Part shown: in pieces, positions 54,060-64,000 of the stretch | Position numbering within the stretch: the stretch's first letter is position 1 | Layout of the letters: every line of letters starts with the position of its first letter | Translations under genes and position numbers: made by a program | The notes under the pieces: model-generated | Databases searched by the model: none | Told to the model about the DNA's origin: nothing | What the model saw: only the letters and a program-made list of their open reading frames with translations | Source: Cristatella mucedo | Lineage: Eukaryota > Bryozoa > Phylactolaemata > Cristatellidae | Direction: 5' to 3' | Assembly: GCA_009760855.2 (NCBI GenBank) | Contig: WPIO01000024.1 | Span: 2,951,001-3,015,000 of the forward strand | Length of the DNA stretch: 64,000 bases

Positions 54060-56480
54060 CTCAGCCATGTGGACCCATGTGTTTCCAGTGTCCTTCTCCG
54101 AGACATTGATCTGCTGCTGCCATGCATAGCAATGAAAATGTCATTAGCCTCAGGTCACGTTCCAGCACCGTTTAAAATTGATGTAGTCAGGCCACTAATC
54201 AAGAAAGCAATACTACACTGAGAGAACTTGAGCCACTTCGCCCCAGTTTTCCTTTTACCGTTCCTATCAAAGACACTGAAACTAATTGTAGAAGACAAGC
54301 TGAACTGATATATTGAAACTTCAAACCTTTCTAGTATATTCCAGGCTGGTTGTAATGCTAATCACTTAACAGAGATAGTCTTGCTTCGGGTGCATAACAA
54401 TCTACTTAGCAGTGCAGGCTTAGGTAGATTATGTTCGCTTGTTTTGCTCGATCTTTCTGCAGGTTTTGATACTGTTGATCACCAAGCCTTTTATGAGCCC
54501 CTCTCATCTTGCCTGGGAATCACTGGCACTGTATAGCAATGGTTCAGGCCCTATCATAGCGGAAGGCTACAGAGGATTAATGTAAATTGACAAATATCAT
54601 CCGAGGAACCTCTGAAATATATGGAGTATCATAAGGCTTCGTGCTCAGTCCTGTACTTTTCACGGTTTATACTCTCCCTCATGCCGATTGATTGCCTAGC
54701 TAGGTTATCAGTTATATATCGATGGCACTCGGCTGTCCCTGGCTTTTATCTCTCCCAGCCCTGCAGCACATCGAATTATCTGAACTATCTTGCTGCACGT
54801 TTTGATGACATCCGCATATTGATGGCAGCAAAATTTCTTAAATGTAATGATGATAAAACCGACTTACCAGCTATGGGCAAACCAAGTGCGATTAAACAAG
54901 TGGAACTATGAACGCTCACATTCACCTCAGCGACAATATCTCCTGTTGAATCTGCACAAAATCTAGGTGTTTTGCTCTAAAGTGACCATTTAATAAAAGA
55001 CTACGCCAGCTCGACAGTCACGTCTGCCTACTTTCATCTACATAACCTCGCTAAAAGTCGGATTTTTTTAGACAGAGATACCACATATAAATTTGTGAAA
55101 TCCTGTCTTCACTTCTCTAACCCCCCTGCTTGGTGGACTACCAGCCTGTGCAATAAGGTGCTTGCAGCTGGTGCAAAACTCTGCAGCTAAGCTTGTCTGT
55201 CGTGAGTGTCAAAGTTGAAACATCACACAACTTCTCGCAGCCCTGCACTAGCTCCCAGTCAAGCAAGGCATCGACTTCCTAGTTTTTTTTCAGTCATTCT
55301 TAGGTTCTTTAATATTTTGGCTCCAGGTTAATTATCAGAACGACTTTGAAACCGGGCTAAACGGCATACGATCCCCTTTTCGGAATCTAATTGTTTACTT
55401 ATACCTTGCACAAACCTCAAATCCACTGGAGACCGTGAATATAGGTCGCATGCTCCCAAAGCCTGGATTTTACTTCCGACTAGCATCATGAGATCTCTTG
55501 ACATGTAACTCAACAAAGCCATAAAGACTATGTGGGTGTTACACAGGACTGTTTTGTATAGCGCACTCACAGCCTGAGCGGCTTTCGGTCTGCATTCGGT
55601 AGCCAACACATTTCATCTCACGCAGCAAAGAGAAAGTGGGAAGCGTAGCCGAGTCAGGAGAGCAGTTGAGGTAGCGAGTAGCATGGAAGTTGAAGCTCAG
55701 GACCACTCAGAATGATGAGGCATAGTCGGCAGTAGGAGATTATTGTTGTTGCCTAAGAATTGTTGAAGCAATTTCCACAGTCTAGGACCTGCAGAGCTAA
55801 AGTTTCTGACGCCAACGGTCTTTAAGCGGAGGAATTGAACAGCTATTTTATGGTCCATTCAGGACCTGAGGGATACGAGGAGGCTGAAACTGATGCAGCA
55901 GTTCAGCTAGGTATTGAGGAGCCAAGCAGTGGCGGGCCTTGTGGGTCAGCATAAGAACTTTGCCCTGTATCTGTTGATCAACTAGCAGCCATGCTAGCTC
56001 TTTTAGCAAAGAAGACACGTGGTCAAACCTGTGGAACTTGAAAACTAGCCTTGCAGCCATATACATAGCCAGCTGCTATGGCCTAGTTAATTTTTTTGGT
56101 AGCCCAGACAAAAGGAAATTGCAAAAATCAAGCCGAGACAGAACTAATAACCTAGTTATATTTTTGAAAGCCATCGTGGAAGACAGCCCCTAATCTAAGA
56201 TAATGACGTGATGGTTAGCTGCAGAAACAGTCTTCTGAATAAAGCTCATAAAATTTAGGCAGCTGTCAAAAACTACACATTTGGAGCACGTGGCAATGGT
56301 TGCACCACTACATCACCTATTGGAAGAGCAAAGCCTTCTAATCCAGCAGCAAGCTTAGGGTATCCTATGAGCAGCAGTTTAGCTTTTAAGAATAAACTAA
56401 AAACACATATCTTTATCACAGAATTCATTGGGTCCCTGTGCTTCTTTTTGTATGTGCTTATACGCGATGACACTCTGCAT
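54060..56480 (+). mobile_element. LINE-A with reverse transcriptase, split by LINE-B
   Basis: Plus orientation: 54,060-55,505 covers the region upstream of and including the reverse transcriptase ('LLDLSAGFDTVDHQ' motif A at about 54,450; motif C degenerate, reading Y-I-D-G at about 54,715), through the C-terminal domain. The remainder ('ataaactaaaaacacatatc...ttcattgggtccctgtg') is at 56,390-56,480. Numerous frameshifts. Confidence 0.85.
55506..56389 (-). mobile_element. LINE-B nested in LINE-A
   Basis: Minus orientation from the 3' terminus (55,506) to the 'KLLLIGYPKLAAGLEGFALP' region (about 56,330-56,389), the most 5' LINE-B sequence in the window. A frame at 55,848-56,066 includes 'MAARLVFKFHRFDHVSSLL'. 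Confidence 0.88.
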
Positions 56481-56599
56481 TCAGGGCTCATAAATATGGG
56501 TTAGGATTCTACGAAAAATCCAGAACACCAACTCTCGTTACCTCAACTTGTCCTCGAGTCGTAAAATCGAACCCGGGCCCTAAGGCCGCCAATCACCCA

Positions 56600-56730
56600 A
56601 TAGGTTGCCCTCCACGACTGAGGTCATGGGTTCAGATCCTGCGATGGCGATTCTTTATTACCAGCTGCAAGAAGTGATGGTGATGCCCGTCAGCAGTCAC
56701 ATAAACGAGGCTCTTAAATCAGATAATAAG
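56600..56730 (+). mobile_element. SINE1 copy, diverged
   Basis: 'gactgaggtcatgggttcagatcctgcg' (B-box region), 'attaccagctgcaagaagtg' body and 'aggctcttaaatcaga' end. Confidence 0.75.
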
Positions 56731-56734
56731 GACA

Positions 56735-57365
56735 ACTGGGAATCGTGGCCAGTAATTCGTATACCGTGCCTTTCCTTATTACTCAGGCATCTTTCTCATC
56801 GACCTCTACTGGCTACCGGTCAAGCAATGGATCGACTTCAAGGTTTTGTCGCTCACTTTTAGGTCACTTCATCCTTTGGCTCCAGCCTATCTCTCAGATT
56901 TATTCGCCCAGCAGGCTAAGCATCGTAGCACCCGCTTTTTGGAATCTAACAGTTTACCAATACCTCGTAAAAACCTCAAATCCTTTGGAGACCGTGCATT
57001 TAGCTCGTATGCTCCCAAAGCCTGGAACTCCCTCCCGACTTGCGTCAGAACATCCCCTGACCTGACCACATTTTAAAAAGAACTTAAAACACCTATTTAG
57101 GATAGCATTTAGTGGGTCCCTGTGAATCGTCCTTGATGTGCATATGCATGCTGACACTGTGCATGCTGCCACTAACCACATTTGCATGCTGACCCTGTGC
57201 ATGTCACCCCTAACCACGTTGTTCATGTTGTTTATCAAGCATGATATTACTCACCATTCAATCGCGTAACACTGCAACAAATGCAAAGCGCCTAGTAAGA
57301 GATTGAGCTCTCTGAGGGCACTTTATTATTATTATTTATTATTATTATGCATTATTATTATTAGT
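56735..57365 (+). mobile_element. LINE-A, 5'-truncated, complete 3' end
   Basis: Plus orientation from the 'LHWLPVKQWIDFKVLSLTF' region to the tail (57,320-57,370, TTA-rich). A frame at 56,846-57,076 reads 'LKSFGDRAFSSYAPKAWNSL'. Two 38-bp UTR units start at 57,146 and 57,184. Confidence 0.93.
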
Positions 57366-57741
57366 ATTATCACATTATGTATGTACGTGTAAATATATAT
57401 ATATATGTATATATATTATATTTCCATTCTGCCGTAACAAAAGAGAATCTTCAGATTTCTGCGAGAGGTTGTGGGTGGATAAATGCGTGTAAGGATCAGC
57501 TCAAACAACGGATGTAGTTTGTTTCATAAAATTGTTTCCCAAAAAAAAGACTCAATCAGGGCCAATGCATGTTGAATTTTCTCGTAGATTCACGATGACG
57601 GATAATTTGCTTAATAATTTCGGATATTTGTTACCACTAGGGTAGTTAGGGTGTACAATCTTCTATAAATTTTCTATCTGTCATTACTGACTGGGCCAAG
57701 ACTTATTACAATATACTATTTATTTAGCTATTTATACAGTA
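57366..57741. other. No feature recognised
   Basis: AT-rich, including a short (TA)n at 57,395-57,420. Confidence 0.4.
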
Positions 57742-58020
57742 ATGTAATGTAATGTAATTTATCTGCGTCAGTAACTCCACAAAGTCATAAAGACCATGTG
57801 GGTGTTACGCAGGAGAGTTTTGTATAACGCACTCACAGCCTAAGCGGCTTTCGGTTCGCATTCGGTAGCTTACAGACTTCGTCTCACGCAACAAAGAGAA
57901 AGTGGGAAGCATAGCAGAGTCAGGAGAGCACTTGAGGTAGTGAGTATCATAGAAGTAGCAGTTCAGGACCGCTGAAAAATATGTGCCATAGTCGGCAGTT
58001 GGAGAGTAGTAGTCGTTCAA
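57742..58020 (-). mobile_element. LINE-B, 5'-truncated, with pentamer tail
   Basis: Minus orientation: 'aatgtaatgtaatgtaattt' tail, 3' terminus, and a 71-codon frame containing 'SLLRETKSVSYRMRTESR'. Near-identical to 38,025-38,335. Confidence 0.92.
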
Positions 58021-58089
58021 TAACGCTCATCGCTACCTACTACGGGAGGTCATGAATTTAGCTGACTGAGATTGCAGGGATATAAAAAT

Positions 58090-58205
58090 AAGCGTATATA
58101 TATATATATATATAAGCATATATATATATATATATATATATAAGGCTGTATATATATTGTTGATACATGCAATATATGGATGCACATAATGTGCTATATA
58201 CATAC

Positions 58206-58255
<50 letters not shown>
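58090..58255. repeat. AT microsatellite cluster
   Basis: Several (TA)n runs, the longest at 58,208-58,254. Confidence 0.95.
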
Positions 58256-58257
<2 letters not shown>

Positions 58258-58555
58258 TGACACGTTAAACTTGGATTTATCGATATACTTTCCAAAAACT
58301 GTGCACATAACGCTGTTATTAAAATTTGATCGTTATTTAAAAAGGTCCATGAGACCTTATATTACTTCAAACATATATAAATTTGATAGATCAGGCTGTT
58401 CCTTAAATGGACGAATGAGTCTCGTTTCGTTGACCTTGAGGCAACGGCTAATATTGGCAGTCTCAGAAATGTTGTTAAGCACTTGCTGTTTATAGATAGG
58501 CTTGAACTTAGTAGGGGTTTTGAATGTCGCCTTCTGAATTCATCACTTTTTGGCA
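58256..58555. other. No feature recognised
   Basis: AT-rich; plus-strand frame of 80 codons from ATG at 58,253 has no support. Confidence 0.35.
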
Positions 58556-59260
58556 GTCGTTAGAAAAGGACAACATCTGAAGCAGGCTAAGGCTGGTACG
58601 TACCGCTCAATCGGGCATGCCAGGCAGACAACAGGAAACTGCGGCTGCATAGCGCTTGCACTGCTAGTGGCTCCTCAAATCTAGCCACGCCAGACACGCA
58701 TAAGTTCCAAGTCAAACCCCAGACTTCGAGCTCAGTCAGGCAGAGGAAGGAAAGTGAGCGTTACGCAAGTCCATCCGATCTTTTGGGCGGGCAGCCATTT
58801 TCAAATTAATCCTTCGTGAACATTCCATGGCAACGCATCCGGCGGGGACCGAGGGTGCCCGACTCTACGTATGCCAATGTGCGCACTCTGCTCCGGGTCG
58901 CTCTTAGCGAAGCCTAGAAAAATGCACCGGCGTAGCTAAGCAGACTTTCTACCTTTCGTCGCCGCTCGCTGCCGACTGACCTCTGCAAACGAAGGCACGA
59001 CGCTCTCACGTTGCGGCGGTTGTGCACGGAGGTTCAGAGAACGCTCTGGACCTTTCGTACCCAGCTTGGCTATACCAGCGTCAGCAGGTTGAGATTCCAG
59101 AGATCTTTAAAATTCAAAGGTTTGATGGCTGCTTTTCTAATCAGCGTCTAAGAGCGCCTCTCAACGAATGAAACGCTATTGCATTGGCGGGTTTTCGTTG
59201 CAAAAGCCGTTTCACTGAGCTTTATTGCGCAAAAATCCTGGCTTGCTGCACAATAATGAT
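58556..59260. other. GC-rich block of unknown nature
   Basis: Clearly GC-richer, with many CpG steps. No long frame and no match to the repeats here. Could be a CpG-rich promoter or first-exon region, or an unrecognised element. Confidence 0.3.
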
Positions 59261-59764
59261 GAGAAGTGGCTGCTGGAAAAGAGTCCACACCTCTCCTTAA
59301 CGCTCTTCATATGCTTCGCCTTTTGTTTGTGTTAGAGAAACCAATGTCACCACGAAGGGTTATTTTGTGGTGGCTTGTGAGCAAATAGACGGAGGAGTTT
59401 ACAAAGAGACTAATTTGAGCTCGGAGAGAATTCTTGTGATTAGCGCAACTCTAATTGACGTCGCTACACTCCGCTTTGGAGAGCGACGAGCCTTCTCCAA
59501 ATATTTCCTAAGCATTATATTAAAACGTAACCTTCGAAGCCGTAAATAAGCTCGTCGGCGAGAGGCCGCAGTACCACCGGAAGAAACGACTTGTGGCTTT
59601 GGCGTTCTTCATTTTGTTATGCCTTACAGGTGCAGTCAGTTATCATTCTCTTTCCCGAAAATGATTGAACATACCTCTGTCCGCCCTCGGCGCACTTTAA
59701 TAAATGGTGTGCGTCGTACGTTGATGAGCAGTATTGCCTCCCCCCCCCCGTCTTCGCCCAGGAG
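59261..59764. other. No feature recognised
   Basis: A 60-codon plus-strand frame at 59,367-59,549 is unsupported. Confidence 0.35.
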
Positions 59765-59910
59765 TTACTGTGCTCGCTCTTCACCACCGAAATCATGGGC
59801 TCGACTCCTAGAGTGGGCGATCGACTGTTGGCCCCATGCAAGTAGTGATGATAGCCGATAGGGCTCTTCTTTCGCGTAAAAATGAGGCCCTAAGTCAGCT
59901 AGCCTTTTTT
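59765..59910 (+). mobile_element. SINE1, diverged
   Basis: 'tgggctcgactcctagagtgg' (B-box region), 'ccatgcaagtagtgatgatagcc' body, 'aggccctaagtcagct' end. Confidence 0.7.
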
Positions 59911-60519
59911 CAACAGCATTCCGTGAGTTTGGCAGTTGCTATGCTACGATCGTGTCTACTAGCACGCTTAGTGCTTAAGTATTTTTCAATTACCAATCAG
60001 TGGTCTAAAAATTGCATCAACGAGTAAATTAGAAACCCGCTGTACGTAGTGGTGCGGGCAAGTAACCTGGAAATAGAGGACAAGACTCACAATCAGTGAG
60101 CTGGTGGTTTAGGGTTGGAGAATTATGCCCCCATCGCCTATTGAATGTATCTCCCTCACGAGACATTTATTGATATTTCTCAAATACTAATGGGACGATC
60201 GTCATGCAATTGGCACCAAACAACAAGGGTAGCATAAGCTATCTTTTGATGTAACCATAGCTGTTGTGTTGACCTGATGACCTATAAAGGTCGAGGTCAC
60301 GTTTTTCACTTTACCTCAGCTAAACATGACTGTGCTATCAAATCGACAGATTTCATCCCAGTTACTTAAAAAGATGCCAAACCCATCAAAAAATGCATGA
60401 CACTTGGCTCCGAAACATGAAACTCTAAAGAAAAATCAAAACTATTTAGCATATCAACTTTATGGAGGTGTCACCAATCTCTAAGTTCCTGGACATTCGT
60501 GACTTGCAGCCATACTTAC
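59911..60519. other. No feature recognised
   Basis: Non-repetitive; 3' side of the possible minus-strand exon at 60,520. Confidence 0.35.
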
Positions 60520-60659
60520 TGACCCACGATGGAAATATGAGCAAGTCACGTTTACGAGGCAGGTGATCCCTACATATATTGGCAAATCCACGTCGATCGG
60601 TGGGTTTTGGCAAAGCTGTAAGAATCGATGTGGCAAACAGTACCAGTGTTGGGAAAACA
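60520..60659 (-). CDS. Internal exon candidate, unknown protein
   Basis: Minus strand: very strong acceptor ('cttaattttttttctgtgag'), 46 codons including 'VFPTLVLFATSILTALPKPT' and 'NICRDHLPRKRDLLIFPSW', donor A/GTAAGT. The frame also stays open upstream through the pyrimidine tract (to 60,754), so the 5' border is not certain. A short hydrophobic stretch may be a membrane segment. No family recognised. Confidence 0.42.
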
Positions 60660-60844
60660 CTCACAGAAAAAAAATTAAGCTCTAGATCCGTGTAGGTGAT
60701 GAAAAAGAAGGCTGTCTTACCCGGTTTATCATCATGTAAATTTGAAGCACACACCTAGGAGCGTTTGCTTCAAACTTCACGTGATCGGATCACTATTAAC
60801 CTACTTATGACATTTGGATACGTGAGTGAAATGATGACGACGGT
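60660..60844. other. No feature recognised
   Basis: Non-repetitive. Confidence 0.35.
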
Positions 60845-60985
60845 GAGCTATGATGGCACACTAGGTAAGGCAGTTGCTTTTCATGACCTTGATCTCGAGG
60901 TTTTGCGTTCGAATCCTGTGGTGGCGACCCTTTATTGCCGCTGCAAGCGATGGTGCTCTTCTGTCGCTACATATTTTTAGCATGA
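60845..60985 (+). mobile_element. SINE1 copy
   Basis: 'ggtgagctatgatggcacac' start, 'tttgcgttcgaatcctgtgg' B box, 'ttgccgctgcaagcgatgg' body with a deletion, degenerate 3' end. Confidence 0.8.
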
Positions 60986-61319
60986 CAACACTGTTGACTT
61001 ATTTAGGTCAAGAACTGGCTGCTCTTGACCTAGATAAGTCAACCTACTGAGACACCAGGTGCATGCAAGAAATCTGGAATGATCTTTTGAGTACAAACAA
61101 TTATACATTCCAAATTCAAAGTTGGTCTAACCACCATTTTTGGAGACATGACATAAGCACGATAGCGAAGGCTGGCATTTGACTTGGTCGTGTGGGAGAG
61201 AAAATGAGAACCCCAACCTAATATGACATCACTATGCAATGGTATGTATCGCACAAGCAATTCAATAAATAGATATATATATATATATACAGATCTTATG
61301 AATAGGTTAACCTTACAAA
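60986..61319. other. No firm feature
   Basis: Begins with a short inverted pair ('gacttatttaggtcaagaac' / 'tcttgacctagataagtcaa', 60,997-61,041) that could form a hairpin. The minus-strand frame here (to 61,449) is partly SINE-derived; 'NASLRYRAYVMSPKMVVRP' looks protein-like but has no clear exon borders. Confidence 0.3.
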
Positions 61320-61425
61320 GCCCGTGTACAACATCAGCAGTACATATCCACGATAACTCAGTCCCGGCAGTCGAACCCGCACCACCTTGGTATGACAACC
61401 GGGCCTCTGAGCCAAGTTCGCCAAT
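61320..61425 (-). mobile_element. tRNA-headed element (SINE3), minus
   Basis: Minus strand reads 'tggctcagaggcccggttg' (A-box-like) and 'gcgggttcgactgccggg' (B-box-like) at tRNA spacing. The body differs from SINE1 and SINE2. Confidence 0.5.
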
Positions 61426-62099
61426 ACAGATGTCATCTATAAATGGCACAAGTGAGAGCTTTAAATCACCTCCATTTCCCTTGAATACAGTTAAATCAGC
61501 ATTTTCAGACGTAATCCCAGTGAATGATGTGCTTGTTTAATCCAAGTCACCAGCTGACCGGCCGCCGGTACCGTGGCACCTTCGGCACCTTCATATATGT
61601 TTAGTGACTGCTACAAGAACAGGATTATCGGTCCCGGGATTCACTAGGTACCATGAAAATGGACTCCTTACATGCCTCAACACCTTTGGCTGTAAATTGT
61701 CTACACATTATCTCTAACGATAATCTAGTTGCTGAACATAGCCACTTCCGGCTTGTGTGCAGATGAAAACATACTAATACTACAATATTTCTAGCAAGGA
61801 AACATGGAGTTATAGCCCTGGATAGCTCTTTGCTGCAGTGGGTCTTTGAGTTGCCAGGGCCAGGCTACGCTCGATCCCATCGCACTAACGCTTCTTTCGT
61901 TAGTATATCTACCAGTCAGACGATTGACCTCGAGGGAGCGTTTCCTCATTTTGAAAACTTGACTTTTTATAGTTTCAAGTGACGTTCTGTGCGTCCATTG
62001 AGGGCTGGGTACCTTTTATTGATGGCGTTAGACGAAAAACGCCTCTTCAGAAACGCCATAATTAGTAAACAAGTCATAGTTTTTACCTTGATGCATACT
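61426..62099. other. No firm feature
   Basis: A plus-strand frame just after the SINE3 head ends in TAA at 61,540 ('VKSAFSDVIPVNDVLV'); it could be a short terminal exon but is unsupported. Confidence 0.3.
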
Positions 62100-63090
62100 T
62101 CCGGTATATTGTAATGCTCATCTGAAAAGGGGGCTGTATGCAAGTCCTTCAAATTGGCCATCATTAGACGGATACTTACAAAGCCTGGATTAGACACTGA
62201 GGTCCTTGAAAACTACCGCCCGGTTTCCCTTTTTCATTTTTGTCAAAATTTCTTGAAAAAATTGTCGCTCAGCAGTTAGTACCACACGTGGTAAAAATTA
62301 AATATGAGAAACATTTCATTCGGAGTGCAAGTGGCATTATTGTGTGACGGTGTCTCCAGCGGCGGCTGTTCTAGAGCCAGCCTCACGGAGACACAGCAGG
62401 CGCACGTGCGAGGTAAACGAGACTGCTTTATTCCTCACAACGGGCACATATGTGAGAGCCCGATTAATCGCAACAGCGACACCAAATATAGCATGCACTA
62501 GTGGCCTAACGCTTCGCTGTGCTACATCGGCGGCTTGGCTGTTGGCCACAGGTGAGGCATGTGCATGAGTGTCCTGCACCTCGCCAATTACAGCAGAAGC
62601 CGCACTCGCACACCGCAGCATCACTCCACTGAAACTGCTCTCCTCTATGTAACCAGAGACATCCTATGCAACAACTATGATGGGAGTGAAACTGACCTGG
62701 CAAAGCTACATCTATCAGCTGCCTTCGACACCATTGATCGCGATATCCTAATTGAACGATTGAGAACAACGATTGGTCTGGCAGAGGAGGCACTGGTGTG
62801 GTTTAAATTGTGCTGTCTGATCATGCTCAATCCGTGTCGTGTGGGGTCAGGTCTCATCCAGCAGACCAATCACCTGTGGAGTCCCTCAATGGCTCTGTCC
62901 TCGGTTCATTGCTGTGCTCCAGTTATACTCAACCTGTGGGCAAAGTTATTAAAAGTTATTAGTTATTAAGTTATTAGTTATTAGTCCAATTTAATAGGAC
63001 ATCACTTTTACACTGACGATAATCAGCTTTATTTTTTATTCAATTCATCGGAATCTGCTGCAGCAAATGATAAACTGAATGCTTACTAAA
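62100..63090 (+). mobile_element. LINE-D copy (CR1/L2-like reverse transcriptase)
   Basis: Plus orientation landmarks: 'EVLENYRPVS' (62,200), 'HSTETALLYVTRDIL' and motif A 'LSAAFDTIDRDILIERL' (frame 62,559-62,969), and motif C read as 'FYTDDNQLYFLF' (about 63,005-63,040). The catalytic Asp-Asp pair is kept, but indels break the frame. Distinct from LINE-A in sequence. An insertion of about 235 bases separates the first two landmarks. Confidence 0.85.
62345..62578 (-). mobile_element. GC-rich insertion in LINE-D, LTR-like
   Basis: Begins near 'tgtgtgacggtgtctcc' and ends near 'cgccaattaca'. On the minus strand it reads TG...CA and has 'gaataaagcagtc' about 90 bases before its end, the layout of a solo LTR with a polyadenylation signal. 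No target duplication was found, and no internal retroviral genes are present. Confidence 0.35.
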
Positions 63091-63384
63091 TTTCATTATA
63101 CTAAACAGAGATACAACTGAACTGCTGCTCATAGGGCACCCTAAGCGTGCGGTTGGACTGAAATGGATTGCTCTTCCAGCAGGTGATGCTGATGTGTGAC
63201 CATCACACCTGCTCGTAATGTAATTGCCGTCTTCGACAGCTTCTTACATTTTGAAAGCTTTGTTGACGAGATTGCTTCTACAGCTAGCCATCACGTCTCA
63301 TCCCTATCTTAGATTAAGAATGGCCTTCCAAGATGGCTTGCATAATATATAACTAGCTGCTTAGTTCTGTCTTGGCTAGCTATT
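63091..63384. other. No feature recognised
   Basis: Probably the 3' remainder of LINE-D, too diverged to align. Confidence 0.3.
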
Positions 63385-63535
63385 TTAGTTCTCTCACTTT
63401 CTCTTTGTTTCGTGAGGTCAAGTCTATTGGCAACCGAATGCGTACCGAAAGCCGCCTAAGCAATGTGCTTAACAAAACTCTCCTGTACAACACCCACATA
63501 GACTTTGTGGAGTTTCAGACCTTGATACATTCCAT
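63385..63535 (+). mobile_element. LINE-B 3' end
   Basis: 'tttctctttgtttcgtgagg', 'cgaatgcgtaccgaaagccg' and 'tagactttgtggagtttcag' match the LINE-B coding end and 3' terminus in plus orientation. Confidence 0.88.
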
Positions 63536-63739
63536 AAAAAACTGCAAACTGACGGTGGTAATTACTGCACAAAGCTTAAATGTATCCATTTCTATCTAGA
63601 AATCTTCAATTCTAATTTCATAAAAACTTTGTACCGTTTCAGGAGATAGTGGGAGCTCCGAGTTGAAATATGGAGCTCAATACACGGCTTCAGAAGCAAA
63701 AGAGTAATGGCTGCTGACACACTGCATGTGTCTGTTTTC
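63536..63739. other. No feature recognised
   Basis: Short non-repetitive stretch. Confidence 0.35.
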
Positions 63740-64000
63740 TTAGCCTTAACAGATGATTTGGGGTGCAACATGTTCATTCTTTCTGGACAGAATGTATTCA
63801 GCTGCTTTGCCGCTGATCGCTGGAACTCACTTCCGACTTGGGTCGCGACATCCTCTGATTTGGCCTCATTTGAAAAGTAATTAAAAACGCATCTATCCAT
63901 TACAAAATTTAGTGGATCCATGTGACTGGTTCTTTGGGTGCTTAAGGGTGCGGACACTGTATGCCGCCACTAAACATATTTCTATGCTGTCCAGTTGCAT
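63740..64000 (+). mobile_element. LINE-A 3' portion, cut by window edge
   Basis: Plus orientation: 'gctggaactcacttccgac', 'gtcgcgacatcctctgatttgg', 'aaaatttagtggatccatgtg' and the first 3' UTR unit. Continues beyond the window. Confidence 0.85.

Noticed and set aside
55506..56389. Target-site duplication around the nested LINE-B
   Set aside because: The bases on either side do not repeat; L2-like elements often leave no duplication or a very short one.
1..64000. CRISPR array, operons, ribosome-binding sites, rRNA genes
   Set aside because: None present: no regularly spaced direct repeats with unique spacers, no gene clusters with bacterial spacing, and no rRNA-like sequence was recognised. 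The spliced structure and repeats are eukaryotic.

Overview
This window looks like nuclear DNA of a multicellular animal, most likely an invertebrate. Long open frames are absent, and the few coding-looking stretches are bounded by spliceosomal GT/AG signals. Most of what can be recognised is old retrotransposon sequence: L2/CR1-like LINEs and tRNA-headed SINEs. Simple repeats (AT, GT, GA, TTA) are common. Nothing suggests a bacterial, viral or organellar origin. No gene could be named and the species cannot be fixed from sequence alone. All exon models below come from reading frames and splice signals by eye.

Repeats. At least four related LINE families are present. LINE-A is the commonest. 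Its reverse transcriptase resembles the L2/CR1 group, its 3' UTR contains a duplicated 38-bp unit, its 3' end is a conserved hairpin, and its tail is (TTA)n. LINE-B ends in a (TTACA)n pentamer tail. LINE-C (45.9-47.5 kb) and LINE-D (62.1-63.1 kb) are each seen once. Nearly all copies are 5'-truncated and broken by stops and frameshifts. SINE1 is about 185 bp with a tRNA-like head. SINE2 has a tRNA-like head and a 3' hairpin closely matching that of LINE-A. A decayed C-terminal segment resembling restriction-like-endonuclease LINEs lies at 40.6-41.0 kb. Insertions are often nested, the clearest case being three levels deep at 48.7-50.3 kb (SINE1 in LINE-A in LINE-A).

Candidate genes. (1) On the minus strand from about 37.5 to 26.4 kb, eight exons can be chained with compatible reading phases at every junction. 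They predict a protein with one clear transmembrane helix and a long Ser/Thr- and charge-rich region ending at a stop at 26,389. Its introns hold LINE-A copies, tail-only LINE-A fragments and a SINE2 nest. (2) A four-exon start of a minus-strand gene lies at 3.22-2.45 kb. (3) Isolated exon-like segments with good splice sites lie at 7.4, 10.0, 11.8-12.1, 12.8, 16.5 and 60.5 kb (minus) and at 13.6 kb (plus).

Layout. 0-1.4 kb: nested LINE-A. 1.4-3.3 kb: gene 2 and a possible terminal exon. 3.9-6.1 kb: SINE1, LINE-B, old LINE-A. 6.1-13.2 kb: mostly non-repetitive with possible exons, a GT microsatellite, and LINE-B and LINE-A at 9-11 kb. 13.2-16 kb: SINE1, a strong exon, a long LINE-A. 16-25 kb: exon, SINE2 copies, nested LINE-B and SINE1. 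25-38 kb: gene 1 with repeat-filled introns. 38-41 kb: LINE-B, an 18-bp minisatellite, LINE-A with an AT array. 41-45 kb: few repeats, a GC-rich block with a perfect 44-bp palindrome. 45-58 kb: dense LINE clusters. 58-64 kb: AT repeats, a GC-rich block, SINEs, LINE-D and edge fragments.
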